This document shows, one piece after another, positions 16,326-25,127 of a stretch of 64,000 nt of DNA. The position numbers and the translations under genes were made by a program. Under the pieces are notes generated by a model. It was not told the origin of the DNA, ran no database searches, and was given only the letters and a program-made list of their open reading frames with translations. This DNA is from Candidatus Saccharimonadota bacterium (GTDB lineage Bacteria; Patescibacteriota; Saccharimonadia; Saccharimonadales; Saccharimonadaceae): assembly GCA_017404935.1 (NCBI GenBank), contig JAFRBI010000004.1:23551-87550 (forward strand), in the 5' to 3' direction. The first letter of the stretch is position 1. The number at the start of each line of letters is the position of its first letter.

Positions 16326-19300
16326 AAGAAAAAGTATTTTAGCGATTGTATTTCTGGGGCTTTCTTTAGGGCTTTCTTTAGTTTTAACAACCGGGGCTTC
16401 TGCGATCAACAATTCCGCGATTGTTTCAAAGGCAGTTTTCGAGGGTGTCTATGGATGTTTTAATGGCGGGGCTTATAGGAAAAGTTTTTATGCGTCTAAT
16501 CCGCCATTATTCATTCTGAATGATGGAGCGACTGATGCCGTAAAATTACCATATGGAATGACGAATGTTGGCGATAACAACCTTAACTGTAAAGAAGTAA
16601 TGCTAGGTTACAATAATGATTCTGGTATAAAAGGTGGTTTGATTCCAACTAATGTAAGAACTGCTGGTGCTTTGATTCCAACTAATGTAAGAACTGCTGG
16701 TGCCGATATAACTACAGTTAAAAATTACTTTGCTGGGCAAACCGTTGGTAGCAATGGGCTTCCAGTTGCGGGTGGGGCGACAGTTACTACTAATACTACT
16801 ACTAGTGGTGGGATTGGTTATACGGCCGAAGCAATAACTGAGGGTACCGGTGGTGTTTCCAAAACATTATCTTACTCGATTGGCGAGCATAATTGTACAA
16901 GTGGTGAATCTAATCCTAGTTTTAACGGCAAGACAAGTATTACATTTCCAACCGTGGTGTCGACTGATAGTGGTTTGAAGATCATGAGCAACAATGATAT
17001 TTCTTCTAACGGTGCTAGCTTCACCATCAACAACTGTGGTAATTTGAAGTTTACTGTAGGCATTCCGGTGGCAGATAGTAGCAGCGTTACCTTTGACGTG
17101 ACTTTGAACGATGTTGGATACCAAACAATTACCTACACAAGAAATGGCAACGATATATCTATTACTGAACGTGGTCTTACAATTGGCGATGATACTGGAA
17201 ACTATGTTAATTTAGATCCAAAAACTACTCAAGCTTCTGCTGGCAGTAGTATCGTTTCTGATTATAAATTATCTTGGGGTGGTGGTAACTGGACGGCGCT
17301 CTTGAAGGGCTTAAATTCTAATAACAGAGCCGGTATTAGCGTCAATCAAGTTTATGCTGGTTATAACTATTTGGCTTTAACTCGTCAAGAGTTGTTTGAT
17401 TTGTATGTGCATTATATTGAAAACAGCAATATAATGAATGCAAAATTGGTAGCAGAAGGGCAGAACGATTTTAGCGGGGTAGATGTTAATTTATGTACCG
17501 ATAAAAAATATAAAGTCAACAAAACTAATGCTACTGGACGTACGGTATATGGTGTAGATTCTAATCTTCACTTTAATGCTGGACCACTTTCACTTGATGA
17601 TATAATTAGTACTCTGAATGCAAATGGTCCTTATGATGATATTGACAATGGTGGCAGATGTGCAGTTAGCAAAAAAGATCCTTCTAACCCGTCTACTGGG
17701 ACTACTAGTAGTACACCGGATGGCATGTGTGACGACCTCGTAGATGAATATGCTGGTGGTGGTATTGGTGCAATGCAATGGATACTTTGCCCAACAATGG
17801 ATAACACTTCATATACGGCAGACTGGGTAGACAATATTACTCAAGATATGCTTGAAGTAAAAGCAGATACCTACAAAGGTTTAGATACTACGTGGGGGGA
17901 AGTAAGAAATATTGCCAATATAACAATTATAATATTCTTGTTAGTGGTGATATTCTCACAATTAACAGGTCGTGGCATCGACAATTATGGTATCAAGAAA
18001 ATGTTGCCTAGGATTATTATGATGGCGATAGTAGTGAATTTGAGTCTTTATATTTGTCAAATTGCGGTAGACCTTTCAAATATCTTTGGTTCGGGGCTGA
18101 GAGATATGTTTGGTGGTATGGGTGGTTCTCCTAGTGGCGGGGCTAGCTATGTTACTGGCGCAATAACTGGTATATTCGCAGCGGCAGCTGGCGGTGGTGG
18201 AGCGGCAGCTGGTGCCGCTAGCACAGCACTTGCTGTAGGTGCAGCTGGTTGGGTAGCGGTGGTGATTGCAATTATCGTATTGGTGCTTGTAATCATTGTG
18301 GCTGTAGTAGTTTTGTGGTTTATGGTGGCAGCAAGACAAGTAATTATTATATTCTGTATTCTAATTTCACCACTAGCGTTTGCGGCGTTTATTTTGCCAA
18401 ATACGCAAGGGCTCTTTAAGAAATGGTGGGATCTGTTTAAAGCTGCACTTATCATCTTCCCAATTTGTGGGGCAGTAAGTGGTATTAGCGCAATGATTAG
18501 AAACTTGGTAAATAATGGTTCGCTTGAGCTTGGTGTAGCAGGGAATTTGATATTAATGGTATTACCGTTCTTGGTATTCTTCTTGCTACCTACTTTGCTC
18601 AAACAAGCAATTTCGGCACTTGGCAAAGTTGGTGGTGCACTCACCACGCTTGGTACTTCTGTGCGTAGTGGTGCAAGAAACATTGGCCAGGCTGCAATAA
18701 GTGGCGCAAAGAATACCGAAGCATTTAAGAATAGACAAGTGGAAGCAGCTAGGAATCGCCAGTCCGAAAGCTCACAGAGAACTATCGAGAGGCTAGAAGC
18801 TCTTAAGAAACAACGTGAGGCTGAGGGTGGCGCACTTAGTGATACTGAGACAAGAAGACTCGCTCGTGCACACGAAACACAGAGAAAGCTTGGGCTTGAA
18901 GATCAGGCTGCTAGAACGATTCTTACCGAGAAAGATTATGCTGGTAAATCTCTAGATGATCTTATGTCCGACTGGAATACGGCATTTGATAGTGGCGATA
19001 CGGCTAGAATGGATGCACTCACTAATGTGATTGTGTCTAGACATGGCCCTGGTGGTGTAAGCCAAATCGCTTCAAGTTTGGCTAATAGAGAAGGAGACAA
19101 TGGTATCTTTGCGGCGAATGGTGAATTTAGAAACGGTAATATGGAGAAATCATTTACAGCGCTCCAGGCTAATATGATGCAAAATTCGGCTCTGGCTACT
19201 GCGATGCAAAACAAAGCTTCGGATGTATTTCAGATGGTCTCTGGTGGTGGGTATGTAAATGGTACACGCCAAAATGTTTCGGCCCATGCTGCCAATAACG

Positions 19301-19719
19301 GTATAGCAACTCAGATGAAAGACTGGGCGACGCAAAGCAATGGTACAATTCAACGTGCAGCAACAAACGGTGGGTTTGACGCCAAGATGGCAAGAGACCT
19401 TCTCAATAGCACAGATCCAGCGATTCAGTCTGGTATCCAGTCTGATAAAGATAAAAGAGCTACACTTGAAGCAATTGCTGGCGGATATAAAGGCGATTGG
19501 TCAAATAAAGCTGACGTGGATAGAGCAAAAATAAATTATGCTCATGAACAAGCTTTGACTGAAAATGCTGAATTTGATAGAAGGACATTAGAACGTCAAC
19601 AGGTCGCTAGTCAAACAGAAAATTTAAGAAGGGCTGCAGAGGGCCTAGAAAATCTCAATAGAAATCAGGGTGGCGATAATAATAGCGGCCAGGGGTTTGA
19701 CCAAGGCGCTGGAATCTAA
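16315..19719 (+). CDS. VirB6/TrbL-like polytopic membrane protein with large exported N-terminal domain
   Basis: 1134 residues. A signal peptide (1-33, near TGASA) leads into an extracellular region of about 480 residues rich in Gly, Asn and Thr. Next comes a cluster of five to seven membrane helices (about 535-775) containing LPRIIMMAIVVNLSLYICQI and alanine/glycine-rich helices. A charged cytoplasmic tail of about 350 residues, rich in Arg, Glu and Asn, ends the protein. The membrane core resembles VirB6/TrbL type IV secretion channels, which are known in Candidate Phyla bacteria. ATG 16315 is preferred to GTG 16303. A perfect 33-base tandem duplication lies at 16638-16703. No other secretion genes are adjacent. 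Confidence 0.75.
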   Translation: MKNKRKSILAIVFLGLSLGLSLVLTTGASAINNSAIVSKAVFEGVYGCFNGGAYRKSFYASNPPLFILNDGATDAVKLPYGMTNVGDNNLNCKEVMLGYNNDSGIKGGLIPTNVRTAGALIPTNVRTAGADITTVKNYFAGQTVGSNGLPVAGGATVTTNTTTSGGIGYTAEAITEGTGGVSKTLSYSIGEHNCTSGESNPSFNGKTSITFPTVVSTDSGLKIMSNNDISSNGASFTINNCGNLKFTVGIPVADSSSVTFDVTLNDVGYQTITYTRNGNDISITERGLTIGDDTGNYVNLDPKTTQASAGSSIVSDYKLSWGGGNWTALLKGLNSNNRAGISVNQVYAGYNYLALTRQELFDLYVHYIENSNIMNAKLVAEGQNDFSGVDVNLCTDKKYKVNKTNATGRTVYGVDSNLHFNAGPLSLDDIISTLNANGPYDDIDNGGRCAVSKKDPSNPSTGTTSSTPDGMCDDLVDEYAGGGIGAMQWILCPTMDNTSYTADWVDNITQDMLEVKADTYKGLDTTWGEVRNIANITIIIFLLVVIFSQLTGRGIDNYGIKKMLPRIIMMAIVVNLSLYICQIAVDLSNIFGSGLRDMFGGMGGSPSGGASYVTGAITGIFAAAAGGGGAAAGAASTALAVGAAGWVAVVIAIIVLVLVIIVAVVVLWFMVAARQVIIIFCILISPLAFAAFILPNTQGLFKKWWDLFKAALIIFPICGAVSGISAMIRNLVNNGSLELGVAGNLILMVLPFLVFFLLPTLLKQAISALGKVGGALTTLGTSVRSGARNIGQAAISGAKNTEAFKNRQVEAARNRQSESSQRTIERLEALKKQREAEGGALSDTETRRLARAHETQRKLGLEDQAARTILTEKDYAGKSLDDLMSDWNTAFDSGDTARMDALTNVIVSRHGPGGVSQIASSLANREGDNGIFAANGEFRNGNMEKSFTALQANMMQNSALATAMQNKASDVFQMVSGGGYVNGTRQNVSAHAANNGIATQMKDWATQSNGTIQRAATNGGFDAKMARDLLNSTDPAIQSGIQSDKDKRATLEAIAGGYKGDWSNKADVDRAKINYAHEQALTENAEFDRRTLERQQVASQTENLRRAAEGLENLNRNQGGDNNSGQGFDQGAGI
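16638..16703 (+). repeat. Perfect tandem duplication, 2 x 33 bases, in frame
   Basis: Units 16638-16670 and 16671-16703 are identical and encode the peptide LIPTNVRTAGA twice. The length is a multiple of three, so changes in copy number keep the frame. Confidence 0.92.
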
Positions 19720-19722
19720 TAA

Positions 19723-20517
19723 CTATTTACTAGCTTGAATTAGATGATCAAATAAACAGGTGATGGTAAGGGGGCCGACGCCGCCGGTTGATGGGGTAAT
19801 AGCGGTGAGATCTTGGCGAGCTCTAACCTCTGGGCTTAAATCACCCTTTAATACGCCGTCTTCTGATGCAGTGCCGGCATCTACAATCACACTACCCGGT
19901 TTTATATAAGAATCAAGAATTAAGCCGGGTTTTCCGGTTGCAGTAATTATTATATCATAGTCTTGTAGATTTGTCAAGTCTGAACCGTGGTGAAAGAGTT
20001 CGACATTGTATCCAGAATTAGCAAACATTTGATAAAGAGGAGCGCCGACAAGTTTGCCGCGGCCGACGATAGCGATATTTTTGGTTTTTAGATCTATATC
20101 ATAGCCAGAAAGTAGCCACAAAATAGCAGTAGCAGTAGCAGAATCGAAACCTGGGTTTTCGCCGAGGCCATCAACGTCTTTTGATGGGGCAATTAAATTG
20201 GTGAGCTCGTCGGTCCTACCTTTTTCTAAAATCGGAAGTTGGAGGATGATACCGTTTATTTCGGGATTTTCATTGGCTTCTTTGATTTTGGCGGCGATGT
20301 CTTCGGAGCTGGTAGCTTTGTAATCTATAACTTTGGCACCAATGTCTTCGCCATAGGCAATTTTGAGATTAACATATTTGGTGATGACAGGGTTGTCGGA
20401 ATCGCGAATGATGAGAAGGGTTGGTTTTTTGGACATTCCGGCGACTTCATGGGCTTGGCGTTCCTTAATAAAACCGGCAAGTTCCCGCCCGTCTAAAATT
20501 TTTGGACCCTTAATCAT
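19723..20517 (-). CDS. folD: Bifunctional methylenetetrahydrofolate dehydrogenase/cyclohydrolase
   Basis: Interconverts 5,10-methylene- and 10-formyl-tetrahydrofolate for one-carbon metabolism. 264 residues, slightly short. The catalytic lysine sits in KYVNLKIAYGEDIGA (about residue 52), followed by GIILQLPILEKG, KDVDGLGENPG, GRGKLVGAPLYQMF (Rossmann part; Lys replaces the usual Ser of GRS) and ITPSTGGVGPLTITCL. It overlaps the murB stop by four bases and is co-transcribed with it, although the pathways are unrelated. Confidence 0.93.
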   Translation of the reverse strand: MIKGPKILDGRELAGFIKERQAHEVAGMSKKPTLLIIRDSDNPVITKYVNLKIAYGEDIGAKVIDYKATSSEDIAAKIKEANENPEINGIILQLPILEKGRTDELTNLIAPSKDVDGLGENPGFDSATATAILWLLSGYDIDLKTKNIAIVGRGKLVGAPLYQMFANSGYNVELFHHGSDLTNLQDYDIIITATGKPGLILDSYIKPGSVIVDAGTASEDGVLKGDLSPEVRARQDLTAITPSTGGVGPLTITCLFDHLIQASK

Positions 20518-21539
20518 AATCTGGCTCCGCGATTTTTGGTGTTAATGATTTCGACTGGTTCTTGTTCGAGCCAGTAGCCAAATTTGTCGTAAACGGTGCT
20601 AGTAATCATACCGCGAGCGCGTGCGAGATTGGCGTAAGTGCCGGCGGATTCGTTAATCAAAACGAGTGGAGCTTTTGGGTTGACGCGCATACCGTAAAGT
20701 AGTTGGCCTTTAAACCCACATTGTTCGATAAACCAGGCGGAATTGATTTTGTTGCCATCTTGACCACGGCGAACTGGGTAGCCTTTTTCTTCGGCTTTTT
20801 CGGCTTCGAGTGGATCTAGGTAAACATTTTTGAAGAATGAGCCAGAGCTGGCTTTTTCCTTTGGATCGGGAAGTTTGTCGGCGCGAATGGCGGTGACGAT
20901 TTCGCGGATGCCTTTTGGCGAAAAATCTCTACAGCCATTGTCTTCGATGTATTTTTCCATAGAATTGTAAAATGGGCGCTGCATCTGACCTTTTTTTAGC
21001 TCTAAAACAACGGAAGTGATGAAAAAGCGACCTTGCATTGTGGTGTTCATAATGCTTTTTCGGTAGGCAAATTGCATATCTTTTTTCTCTAAGGTGACAA
21101 ATTTATTAGTGGCAGTATCAAAAGCGGTGGCAGATTTGAAAACGCCAGAAAGATCTTGACCATAGGCGCCGATATTTTGAGCGGGCGCTGCGCCAATTAA
21201 ACCTGGGATACGGGAAAGGGCTTCGATGCCGGTATAACCTTTTTCGCAAGCGTAATCTACGATGTTGTCCCAATTTTCGCCAGCAGCAACCGTGAGAGTG
21301 CCGTTGTCATCATTAAAGCCACGCAGGCGATTTAAAAGAATTACGCCATCTAGACCTTCATCTCTACCGATAGTGTTGGCGCCACCACTAATAATATAAG
21401 TAGGGTACCAATAAGCGCTGGCAAAAGCGTAAGCTTCTGGGATATCTTTGTCATTTTCAATTTCTAAAACGTGACGTGCGATACCACCAATACGCATAGT
21501 AGTTAAGCTAGAAATAAAAATGTTTTCGTAAGATTTCAT
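20514..21539 (-). CDS. murB: UDP-N-acetylenolpyruvoylglucosamine reductase
   Basis: FAD enzyme that reduces UDP-GlcNAc-enolpyruvate to UDP-MurNAc in peptidoglycan synthesis. 341 residues. An FAD-binding region (IISGGANTIG), the conserved RIPGLIGAAPAQNIGAYGQ stretch, a Tyr-rich YRKS loop, the catalytic serine in SSGSFFKN (about residue 236) and a C-terminal Glu region can be seen. Length and loop pattern fit the E. coli-like type I enzyme. Together with murC at 41089 it shows that the cell makes muramic acid. Leaderless start. Confidence 0.94.
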   Translation of the reverse strand: MKSYENIFISSLTTMRIGGIARHVLEIENDKDIPEAYAFASAYWYPTYIISGGANTIGRDEGLDGVILLNRLRGFNDDNGTLTVAAGENWDNIVDYACEKGYTGIEALSRIPGLIGAAPAQNIGAYGQDLSGVFKSATAFDTATNKFVTLEKKDMQFAYRKSIMNTTMQGRFFITSVVLELKKGQMQRPFYNSMEKYIEDNGCRDFSPKGIREIVTAIRADKLPDPKEKASSGSFFKNVYLDPLEAEKAEEKGYPVRRGQDGNKINSAWFIEQCGFKGQLLYGMRVNPKAPLVLINESAGTYANLARARGMITSTVYDKFGYWLEQEPVEIINTKNRGARL

Positions 21540-21545
21540 AGCCTA

Positions 21546-21551
21546 ATTATA
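21546..21551 (-). promoter_or_regulatory. -10 box of the murB-folD operon
   Basis: GGTATAAT on the minus strand ends six bases before ATG 21539. Confidence 0.75.
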
Positions 21552-21558
21552 CCATAAA

Positions 21559-22059
21559 TTACTTGTGGGCGTTTTTGGCGATTTGGTGCATTAAGGCGAT
21601 TTCGTGAGTGGTGAAGTTTTGGTCGGACCAAGTTTTAGGAGTGTTGTCAAAACCGCGTTCTTTTAGGGCTTCTTTGACGTCTTTTTGGTGTTCGCCATTT
21701 GCAAAGTTTTTGAGTTCGTTATAGTCATATTCGCGTTCTTTGGCAAAATCGGAAATCTCGAGTTTAGTTGGCTCGGAAACTTCATATAAAGCGATAACGG
21801 GGCTTTTTTCTTGATGGTCGATATCGAGCCCAAATCTCTTAAGCTTGACTTTTGTATTTTCATCTACTTCTTGCAAATTTTGGAAAGGCTCAAGCAGTTT
21901 GTTGTATTCTTCGGCTTCGTGGTTTAAAATCTCGGAGGCTTTTTCAAAATTTTTTTCTTTTTCAGCAGTTTCACTGGAAAATTCTTGATTTGATAAACTA
22001 TCCCACGCAGTGTTGATTTTTTCTGAATTTATCTGTTCTTTGGCATTTAGTCGTTCCAT
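21559..22059 (-). CDS. Hydrophilic helical protein, unknown function
   Basis: 166 residues, acidic, rich in Glu, Lys and Asn, with long predicted helices (residues 1-75) and no membrane segment. No family recognised. It has its own promoter (TATAAT on the minus strand at 22082-22087) and an SD (GAGGT, six bases before ATG). It is transcribed divergently from recA and sits just upstream of the murB-folD operon. Confidence 0.7.
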   Translation of the reverse strand: MERLNAKEQINSEKINTAWDSLSNQEFSSETAEKEKNFEKASEILNHEAEEYNKLLEPFQNLQEVDENTKVKLKRFGLDIDHQEKSPVIALYEVSEPTKLEISDFAKEREYDYNELKNFANGEHQKDVKEALKERGFDNTPKTWSDQNFTTHEIALMHQIAKNAHK

Positions 22060-22105
22060 TTTACCTCACTTTGTTAATTTAATTATAGCACATTTTAGCA
22101 TAAGC

Positions 22106-22120
22106 GGGGGGTGGGGGGGG
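22106..22120. other. Interrupted G-run (G6-T-G8) between divergent promoters
   Basis: Six G, one T, eight G. A similar G5-T-G6 tract lies at 29326-29337. Both are intergenic. They could form a quadruplex or slip during replication. Confidence 0.6.
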
Positions 22121-22157
22121 TTGAATTTATTTTTTGAGTGTGGTAAAAGAGATGTGC

Positions 22158-22163
22158 TATAAT
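22158..22163 (+). promoter_or_regulatory. -10 box of recA
   Basis: TGCTATAAT followed by a leader of about 20 bases with a GAGG Shine-Dalgarno (22181-22184) before ATG 22189. No SOS-box-like palindrome seen. Confidence 0.7.
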
Positions 22164-22188
22164 AATATTAACTAGAAAGCGAGGAAAA

Positions 22189-23226
22189 ATGGCAAAAAAG
22201 GAATTAAACAAGGGTGCAGAAAAAACTGCTGCGGCAGATAAAAATAATGATGGCAAAAACGAGGCTTTGAAGCTAGCGATTGCGCAGATTACCAAGCAAT
22301 TTGGTGATGGCTCGATTATGAAACTTGGTGAGACGCCAAAAATGGACGTGCAACTTTTGCCGTCTGGGTCTTTATCGCTTGACTTGGCACTTGGGGGCGG
22401 TTGGCCAAAAGGTAGAATTATTGAAATTTACGGGCCAGAATCATCTGGCAAAACCACTTTGGCACTTCATGCGATCGCAGAAATCCAGAAGCAAGGTGGG
22501 CAAGCGGCGTTTATCGATGCAGAGCACGCTTTAGATCCAGCTTATGCTAAGAAAATTGGGGTAGATACGGGGAATTTACTGATTTCTCAGCCAGATAATG
22601 GTGAGCAGGCGCTTGAAATTTGTGAAACTTTGGTTCGCTCTAATGCAGTAGATTTAATTGTGGTAGATTCCGTAGCAGCGCTTGTGCCACAGGCCGAAAT
22701 TGACGGTGATATGGGAGATGCGCAGATGGGGCTTCAGGCACGTTTGATGTCTCAGGCAATGAGAAAATTAACTGGTATTATTTCTAAGTCTAAAGCTACA
22801 GTGATTTTCATTAACCAGATTAGAATGAAGATTGGTGTGATGTTTGGAAATCCTGAGACCACTACCGGTGGCAACGCACTCAAATTTTATGCTTCGGTAC
22901 GTGTAGATATTCGTAGAATTGGCCAAATCAAAGATGGCGACAGCGTTTCTGGTAACCGCACCAAGATTAAAGTAGTAAAAAACAAAATTGCAGCGCCATT
23001 TAGAACAGCCGAGTTTGATATTATGTATAACGAAGGTATTTCTAAAACTGGCGATGTACTGGATCTTGCAATTGAGCACGGAATTTTGGAAAAGGCTGGC
23101 GCGTTTGTGAAATATAATGGTGAAACTATTGGTCAGGGGCGTGAAGCAGTGAAGAAACTCTTTGCCGAGAAGCCAGAGCTAATGGCAGAAATTGAAGCTA
23201 AAGTTCGTGAAAAATTAGGTATTTAG
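22189..23226 (+). CDS. recA: Recombinase RecA
   Basis: ATP-dependent strand-exchange protein of homologous recombination. 345 residues. The Walker A motif is GPESSGKTT (residues 82-90); Walker B is [12 protein letters not shown], followed by QAMRKLTG and [18 protein letters not shown] (loop L2 region). Lysines near the N-terminus extend it by about ten residues. It is followed by a Nudix gene and recX, the usual RecA modulator, in the same direction. It is relevant to homologous exchange between the inverted repeats at 57-62 kb. Confidence 0.98.
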   Translation: MAKKELNKGAEKTAAADKNNDGKNEALKLAIAQITKQFGDGSIMKLGETPKMDVQLLPSGSLSLDLALGGGWPKGRIIEIYGPESSGKTTLALHAIAEIQKQGGQAAFIDAEHALDPAYAKKIGVDTGNLLISQPDNGEQALEICETLVRSNAVDLIVVDSVAALVPQAEIDGDMGDAQMGLQARLMSQAMRKLTGIISKSKATVIFINQIRMKIGVMFGNPETTTGGNALKFYASVRVDIRRIGQIKDGDSVSGNRTKIKVVKNKIAAPFRTAEFDIMYNEGISKTGDVLDLAIEHGILEKAGAFVKYNGETIGQGREAVKKLFAEKPELMAEIEAKVREKLGI

Positions 23227-23244
23227 TGGAGTTTTAAAGAGTCT

Positions 23245-23799
23245 ATGCATACAGACGAGATGTGGCAACTTTATTATGGCAATGGCGAGCCGATAGAGGG
23301 CGCCGGGTGGGAATCGGCGCGCGATAATCCAGAGGGTGACGATACTGAAATTGTTGGTGCAGCCGTGGTGTTTTTGTTTCGGGTGTCCTCTGATGGCGTG
23401 TTGGAACTTTTGTGGCAAAAACGTGGCGCGGGAGTTTCTAGATTTCCAGGGTATTATGACATTTCGGCAGGTGGGCACGTTAATTTAGGTGAATCTTTGG
23501 TGGAAGCGGCAGTAAGAGAAGCGCATGAGGAAATTGGGGCAGAAATTTCTCCGTCGGAGCTGAATTTTGTCTCTATGCGAGAACAGAATAAAAATAGATT
23601 TGCGTGGATTTATGCAGTAGATTGGACTTTAAAGCAAGAAGATTTTAAGTTTAATGATAAAGAAGTAGAAGAAGTTAGGTGGGTGCCGTTTGACTTGACA
23701 GCGGATTTCGTGGAAAAATATGTTAAACCGAGTCTTAAAAAAGATAAACTGACTTTTGAAGCGCTTGAAGTGTGGTTTAAGAATCATGGCTATCTATAA
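23245..23799 (+). CDS. Nudix hydrolase
   Basis: 184 residues with a complete Nudix box starting at GHVNLGE (about residue 77) and continuing as REAHEEIGAEI. It hydrolyses a nucleoside diphosphate linked to another group. The surrounding sequence (WQKRGAGVSRFPGYYDISAGGH) resembles the Nudix/isopentenyl-diphosphate isomerase-like branch, but the substrate cannot be told. It sits between recA and recX; recX starts 14 bases before its stop, so the three form an operon. A house-cleaning role for damaged nucleotides is plausible. Confidence 0.9.
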   Translation: MHTDEMWQLYYGNGEPIEGAGWESARDNPEGDDTEIVGAAVVFLFRVSSDGVLELLWQKRGAGVSRFPGYYDISAGGHVNLGESLVEAAVREAHEEIGAEISPSELNFVSMREQNKNRFAWIYAVDWTLKQEDFKFNDKEVEEVRWVPFDLTADFVEKYVKPSLKKDKLTFEALEVWFKNHGYL

Positions 23800-24409
23800 A
23801 ATTACCGATTTGAAACAGGGTCTGAAAAACCCGGATCGGGTGAATGTTTTTGTAGATGAAAAATTCGCGTTTTCTCTAGATATTTCGCAGGTAGTGGATT
23901 TTGGGATTAAAGTAGGAATGGAAATTTCGGCGGAAGATGTCGCGGAATTTAAGAAAGCTTCTGAATTTGAAAAGTTATACCAGAGAACTTTGGAATGGGT
24001 GTTGGTAAGGCCTAGAAGCATAAGAGAGACAAACGATTATCTGTATAAGAAAATTTTTGAGAAAAAATTAGATAAAAATTATATAGATAGAATTATCGAA
24101 AAATTAAAAGACAAAAAGTATTTAGACGATTATAAGTTTGCGGAGTATTATGTAGAAAATCGGTTTGTCAAAAAAGGAGTATCTTTAAAGCGGCTGAGGA
24201 TGGAGCTTTTGAAAAAAGGAATTTCAAAAGAAATTATAGAGGAAGTTTTGGCGGATAGCGATAGAAATGATGAGGAAGAACTCAAAAAAATGATCGCCAA
24301 AAAACGGGCGAAATATGACGATGAAAAACTTACTGCTTATCTTGTTCGGCAGGGGTTTCAATATGATTTGGTGCGGGAGCTTGTTGCTCAGACTTCCGAA
24401 ATGGATTGA
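23786..24409 (+). CDS. recX: Regulatory protein RecX
   Basis: Binds RecA filaments and limits their activity. 207 residues built of three-helix repeats. Recognisable parts are RPRSIRETNDYLYKKIF, DKKYLDDYKFAEYYVENR and KGVSLKRLRMELLKKGIS. ATG 23786 (MAIYKITDLK) is preferred to 23756 because it gives a normal RecX N-terminus. It overlaps the Nudix gene by 14 bases, and its 3' end overlaps the convergent PRC-barrel gene by 80 bases. Confidence 0.92.
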   Translation: MAIYKITDLKQGLKNPDRVNVFVDEKFAFSLDISQVVDFGIKVGMEISAEDVAEFKKASEFEKLYQRTLEWVLVRPRSIRETNDYLYKKIFEKKLDKNYIDRIIEKLKDKKYLDDYKFAEYYVENRFVKKGVSLKRLRMELLKKGISKEIIEEVLADSDRNDEEELKKMIAKKRAKYDDEKLTAYLVRQGFQYDLVRELVAQTSEMD

Positions 24410-24941
24410 CGAAATTAGGTACAAAATCTTCTTTTAAGGCGCGCTCTTTGATAACTTTTTCTTCGTCTCTTACGATAATTTTGTAATCGGTGATTTCGAC
24501 GATTTCGGCGCGAGGGATAATTAGTTCGGAATCAAAGAAACTTTTGACGGTTGGGCGTTTGACGACAATCTGGGCTACAGAGAAATTATCATCGGTGACA
24601 GTAAAATCTAGAACTTTACCTAGTTTTGAGCCTTTTTTGGTTTCGACTTTGAGGCCAATCAGGCTAAAATTGAGCTCTAAAACTTTGGCGATTTTGACGA
24701 TATCGTCGTCTTTTACGAGCTCTTCGGTGGAATCGATAACTAAGCCGAATTCGGAATATTCGCGAACAGAGTTAACATCCAGGATATTGCCGCCGTCACT
24801 ACCGATGGCGCCGTGAACCCTAAGAGCAATAATCTTAAGAGTGTCTGGATCTACAATCGTATTAGAAATAGTGCCGATTTTACCAGAGTCTTGGACGCTT
24901 AAAACAGGCATATTTAGTAATCTCGAATTATAGATTAACAT
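24330..24941 (-). CDS. PRC-barrel domain protein
   Basis: 203 residues. Two PRC-barrel-like units (about residues 3-75 and 85-165) each show a small beta barrel: LLNMPVLSVQDSGKIGTI in the first and LIGLKVETKKGSKLGKVLDF in the second. The C-terminal 35 residues are Pro/Gln-rich and disordered. PRC barrels bind RNA or proteins (RimM, photosynthetic H subunit). In Actinobacteria and Candidate Phyla bacteria such proteins are common but poorly understood. Leaderless start. Confidence 0.82.
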   Translation of the reverse strand: MLIYNSRLLNMPVLSVQDSGKIGTISNTIVDPDTLKIIALRVHGAIGSDGGNILDVNSVREYSEFGLVIDSTEELVKDDDIVKIAKVLELNFSLIGLKVETKKGSKLGKVLDFTVTDDNFSVAQIVVKRPTVKSFFDSELIIPRAEIVEITDYKIIVRDEEKVIKERALKEDFVPNFVNPFRKSEQQAPAPNHIETPAEQDKQ

Positions 24942-24947
24942 ACTCTA

Positions 24948-24953
24948 ATTATA
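24948..24953 (-). promoter_or_regulatory. -10 box of the PRC-barrel gene
   Basis: GTGATATAAT on the minus strand ends six bases before ATG 24941. Confidence 0.75.
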
Positions 24954-24962
24954 TCACGCTTG

Positions 24963-25043
24963 GCCTTTCTTTTCGGAAAAGAAAGGCCATAAAAGAAAAC
25001 CAGTGTGAAAAGAAAAACAGGCACATGTCCTGATTTTTCTTTT
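24963..25043. terminator. Two hairpins between divergent genes
   Basis: A 13-bp perfect hairpin centred on CGG (near 24964-24992) and an A/T-rich stem (near 25014-25043) ending in a T-run. Both lie between the divergent PRC-barrel and alarmone-synthetase promoters, where a terminator has no obvious gene to end. They may insulate the imported unit at 25050-25921. Confidence 0.6.
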
Positions 25044-25049
25044 TGAATA

Positions 25050-25078
25050 TTGACAAAATTAACAATGTATGCTATAAT
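25050..25078 (+). promoter_or_regulatory. Classical promoter of the alarmone synthetase gene
   Basis: TTGACA, 17-base spacer, TATAAT. The leader contains GGTACCTTAAGA, also present in the leader of the 52155 gene. Confidence 0.88.
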
Positions 25079-25127
25079 AAGAGATGGAACTAAAAATTCG
25101 GTACCTTAAGAACAGGGGGTAAGAAAA

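Noticed and set aside
22095..22295. Minus-strand frame over the recA start
   Set aside because: It overlaps recA codons and the G-run and has no supporting signals.
24963..25043. Another copy of the family A or B element
   Set aside because: The two hairpins have no GC-rich shared core; they look like ordinary terminator-like stems.
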